This document shows positions 62,977 to 64,000 of a stretch of 64,000 nucleotides of DNA, piece by piece. Within the stretch, counting starts at the first letter, position 1, and the number at the start of each line of letters is the position of its first letter. Position numbers and translations under genes: made by a program. Below the pieces are notes generated by a model. It was not told where the DNA came from. It made no database searches and worked only from the letters and a program-made list of their open reading frames with translations. The stretch is from an uncultured Prevotella sp. (GTDB taxonomy: Bacteria > Bacteroidota > Bacteroidia > Bacteroidales > Bacteroidaceae), in NCBI GenBank assembly GCA_900545525.1, contig UQZX01000013.1, positions 1 through 64,000 of the forward strand, read 5' to 3'.

Positions 62977-64000
62977 AATATCAGTTCAGGACCTTGTTTC
63001 CGTAATATCAAAGAAGCATGGAATTACACAAAAAGATGCCATGACGTTTGTCTCGGTGCTTTTTGATGTGGTCTCAACGGGGCTTGAAACCGACCGGCAA
63101 GTAAAGATTAAGGGACTTGGAACATTCAAGGTGATAGACGTACGCGACCGTGAGAGCGTTAACGTAAATACTGGAGAGCGCATAGTCATAGACGGGCGGA
63201 GCAAGATAACCTTCACTCCCGATGCAATAATGAGAGATCTTGTGAACCGTCCCTTTGCCCAGTTTGAGACCGTCGTTATAAATGACGGCGTGGACATCGG
63301 AGAGTTTGAGAAAGTGGACAAACAGGTGGAAGCACTCCATGATGCTTCATCTCCACTGACTGACGAAGCTGGTGCAGAAGAAAGTAAGACACTGCCGGAC
63401 GAGGAAAAACAGCCTTCTGGAACTTCCGAAGATATCGGGATGCAGTCTTTTGAAGTTCCTCAAGAAATGGAAATTCAGCCGGTAGCAGGTGAAGACACTG
63501 TTTCCGGCGAAGAAAATCTTTTTGTGGAGGAACCTGCGGATGCAGCAGATGATGCGCCTCATGATATCACGGAAGAGAACAAAGACATACCGGAAGAGTG
63601 TGATTTTGTGGCAGAACCGGTAAGAGGGTCTGACGAAGATGCGGAGACACCCGGTACGGAACAAATTGAAGAAGAGGCCCCAAAGGACATAGAAACTTCA
63701 CATGGCAATGTCTTAAAGAAAGTGCTGCTGCCCGTTCTTCTTTTCCTCCTTATAGCCGGTGCCGCCTCATATATGGGGTTTTACTTTGGCAGAAAGAGCG
63801 CAACGGACAATGTGGCATCAGTAAAAGTAGCGGAAAAGAAAGCCGGAAATATTGAAACGAAAAAAATTGCTGTGCCGCAAGGAACTTTAAAGGCAGACAG
63901 TGCAAGGATGAAACACGCCGCCGACACTGTTCCATACCGTAAGGACAACACTGCAAGCAATGCCTCTGAAACCGTGAAGAAACCGGCGGAAGAGACAGTA
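62969..64000 (+). CDS. HU-domain membrane protein (3' end outside window)
   Basis: The frame from the ATG at 62969 stays open to the window end (344 codons seen). Residues 1-95 are an HU/IHF-like domain (KISVQDLVSVISKKHGITQKD, IKGLGTFKVIDVRDRESVNVNTGER). About 110-245 is a long Glu/Asp-rich linker, and about 252-272 a hydrophobic segment (VLLPVLLFLLIAGAASYMGF) followed by a Lys-rich stretch. This suggests a cytoplasmic DNA-binding head tethered to the inner membrane with a periplasmic tail. In related proteins a SPOR domain may follow, but that part is not visible. Confidence 0.85.
   Translation, partial: MNKISVQDLVSVISKKHGITQKDAMTFVSVLFDVVSTGLETDRQVKIKGLGTFKVIDVRDRESVNVNTGERIVIDGRSKITFTPDAIMRDLVNRPFAQFETVVINDGVDIGEFEKVDKQVEALHDASSPLTDEAGAEESKTLPDEEKQPSGTSEDIGMQSFEVPQEMEIQPVAGEDTVSGEENLFVEEPADAADDAPHDITEENKDIPEECDFVAEPVRGSDEDAETPGTEQIEEEAPKDIETSHGNVLKKVLLPVLLFLLIAGAASYMGFYFGRKSATDNVASVKVAEKKAGNIETKKIAVPQGTLKADSARMKHAADTVPYRKDNTASNASETVKKPAEETV

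Overview
The window looks like a chromosomal segment of a Bacteroidales bacterium, most likely Prevotellaceae. The evidence is the gene content (LptC/OmpH/PpiD-type envelope genes, DUF4295 after rpmB-rpmG, ClpC with UVR region, DUF4105, XRE-cupin next to an AMP-ligase), repeated Bacteroidota-type promoters (-7 TAnnTTTG, sometimes with TTTG about 20 nt upstream), weak Shine-Dalgarno signals and frequent GTG/TTG starts. No rRNA, tRNA, transposase, integrase or CRISPR array was found.

Layout. 1-7.3 kb (minus strand): ABC ATPase, a repeat-rich spacer, secA, then an overlapping pair of a PafA-like phosphatase homologue that has lost almost every catalytic residue and a DUF4105 membrane protein. 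7.3-13.6 kb (plus): coaX, an outer-membrane barrel, lptC, a CBS/CorC membrane protein and a PpiD-like foldase, an envelope-biogenesis run. 13.9-22.8 kb: a type I restriction-modification island (XRE regulator, hsdM, hsdS, an unknown hydrophobic/coiled-coil protein, a 36-codon remnant of a second hsdR allele, an AlbA_2/Schlafen-type ATPase-wHTH gene, hsdR). This is the clear accessory region and has a mosaic history. 23.1-25.7 kb (minus): BASS-type transporter and MATE exporter. 26-29.4 kb (plus): M48 protease, then nitroreductase, DUF2520, kdsC and maf. 29.5-32.8 kb: pepD (minus), a small membrane protein plus OmpH lipoprotein (plus), RDD protein (minus).

32.8-39.1 kb (plus) is a MoxR-centred operon: SpoIIM family, polytopic membrane protein, DUF4129, DUF4350, MoxR, DUF58, with RDD divergent. 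A 22-bp-period repeat array precedes clpC; a related array follows the restriction island. 42-50.1 kb: cstA, a small barrel, nadC, M23 peptidase, C69 dipeptidase, and a GHL10 hydrolase with a possible T9SS tail. 50.2-59.4 kb is an arginine/proline gene run: argR, GNAT, argG, pspC, argC, argD, proC, XRE-cupin, AMP-ligase, proB. Two inverted-repeat sites overlap its promoter and are candidate ArgR operators. 59.6-64 kb: rpmB, rpmG, DUF4295, ftsY, rimO, HU, and an HU domain fused to an acidic linker and a membrane segment (cut by the window end).

All family names come from recognising motifs in the translated sequence; no database search or computed alignment was possible. Residue-level claims about lost catalytic positions rest on remembered family motifs.
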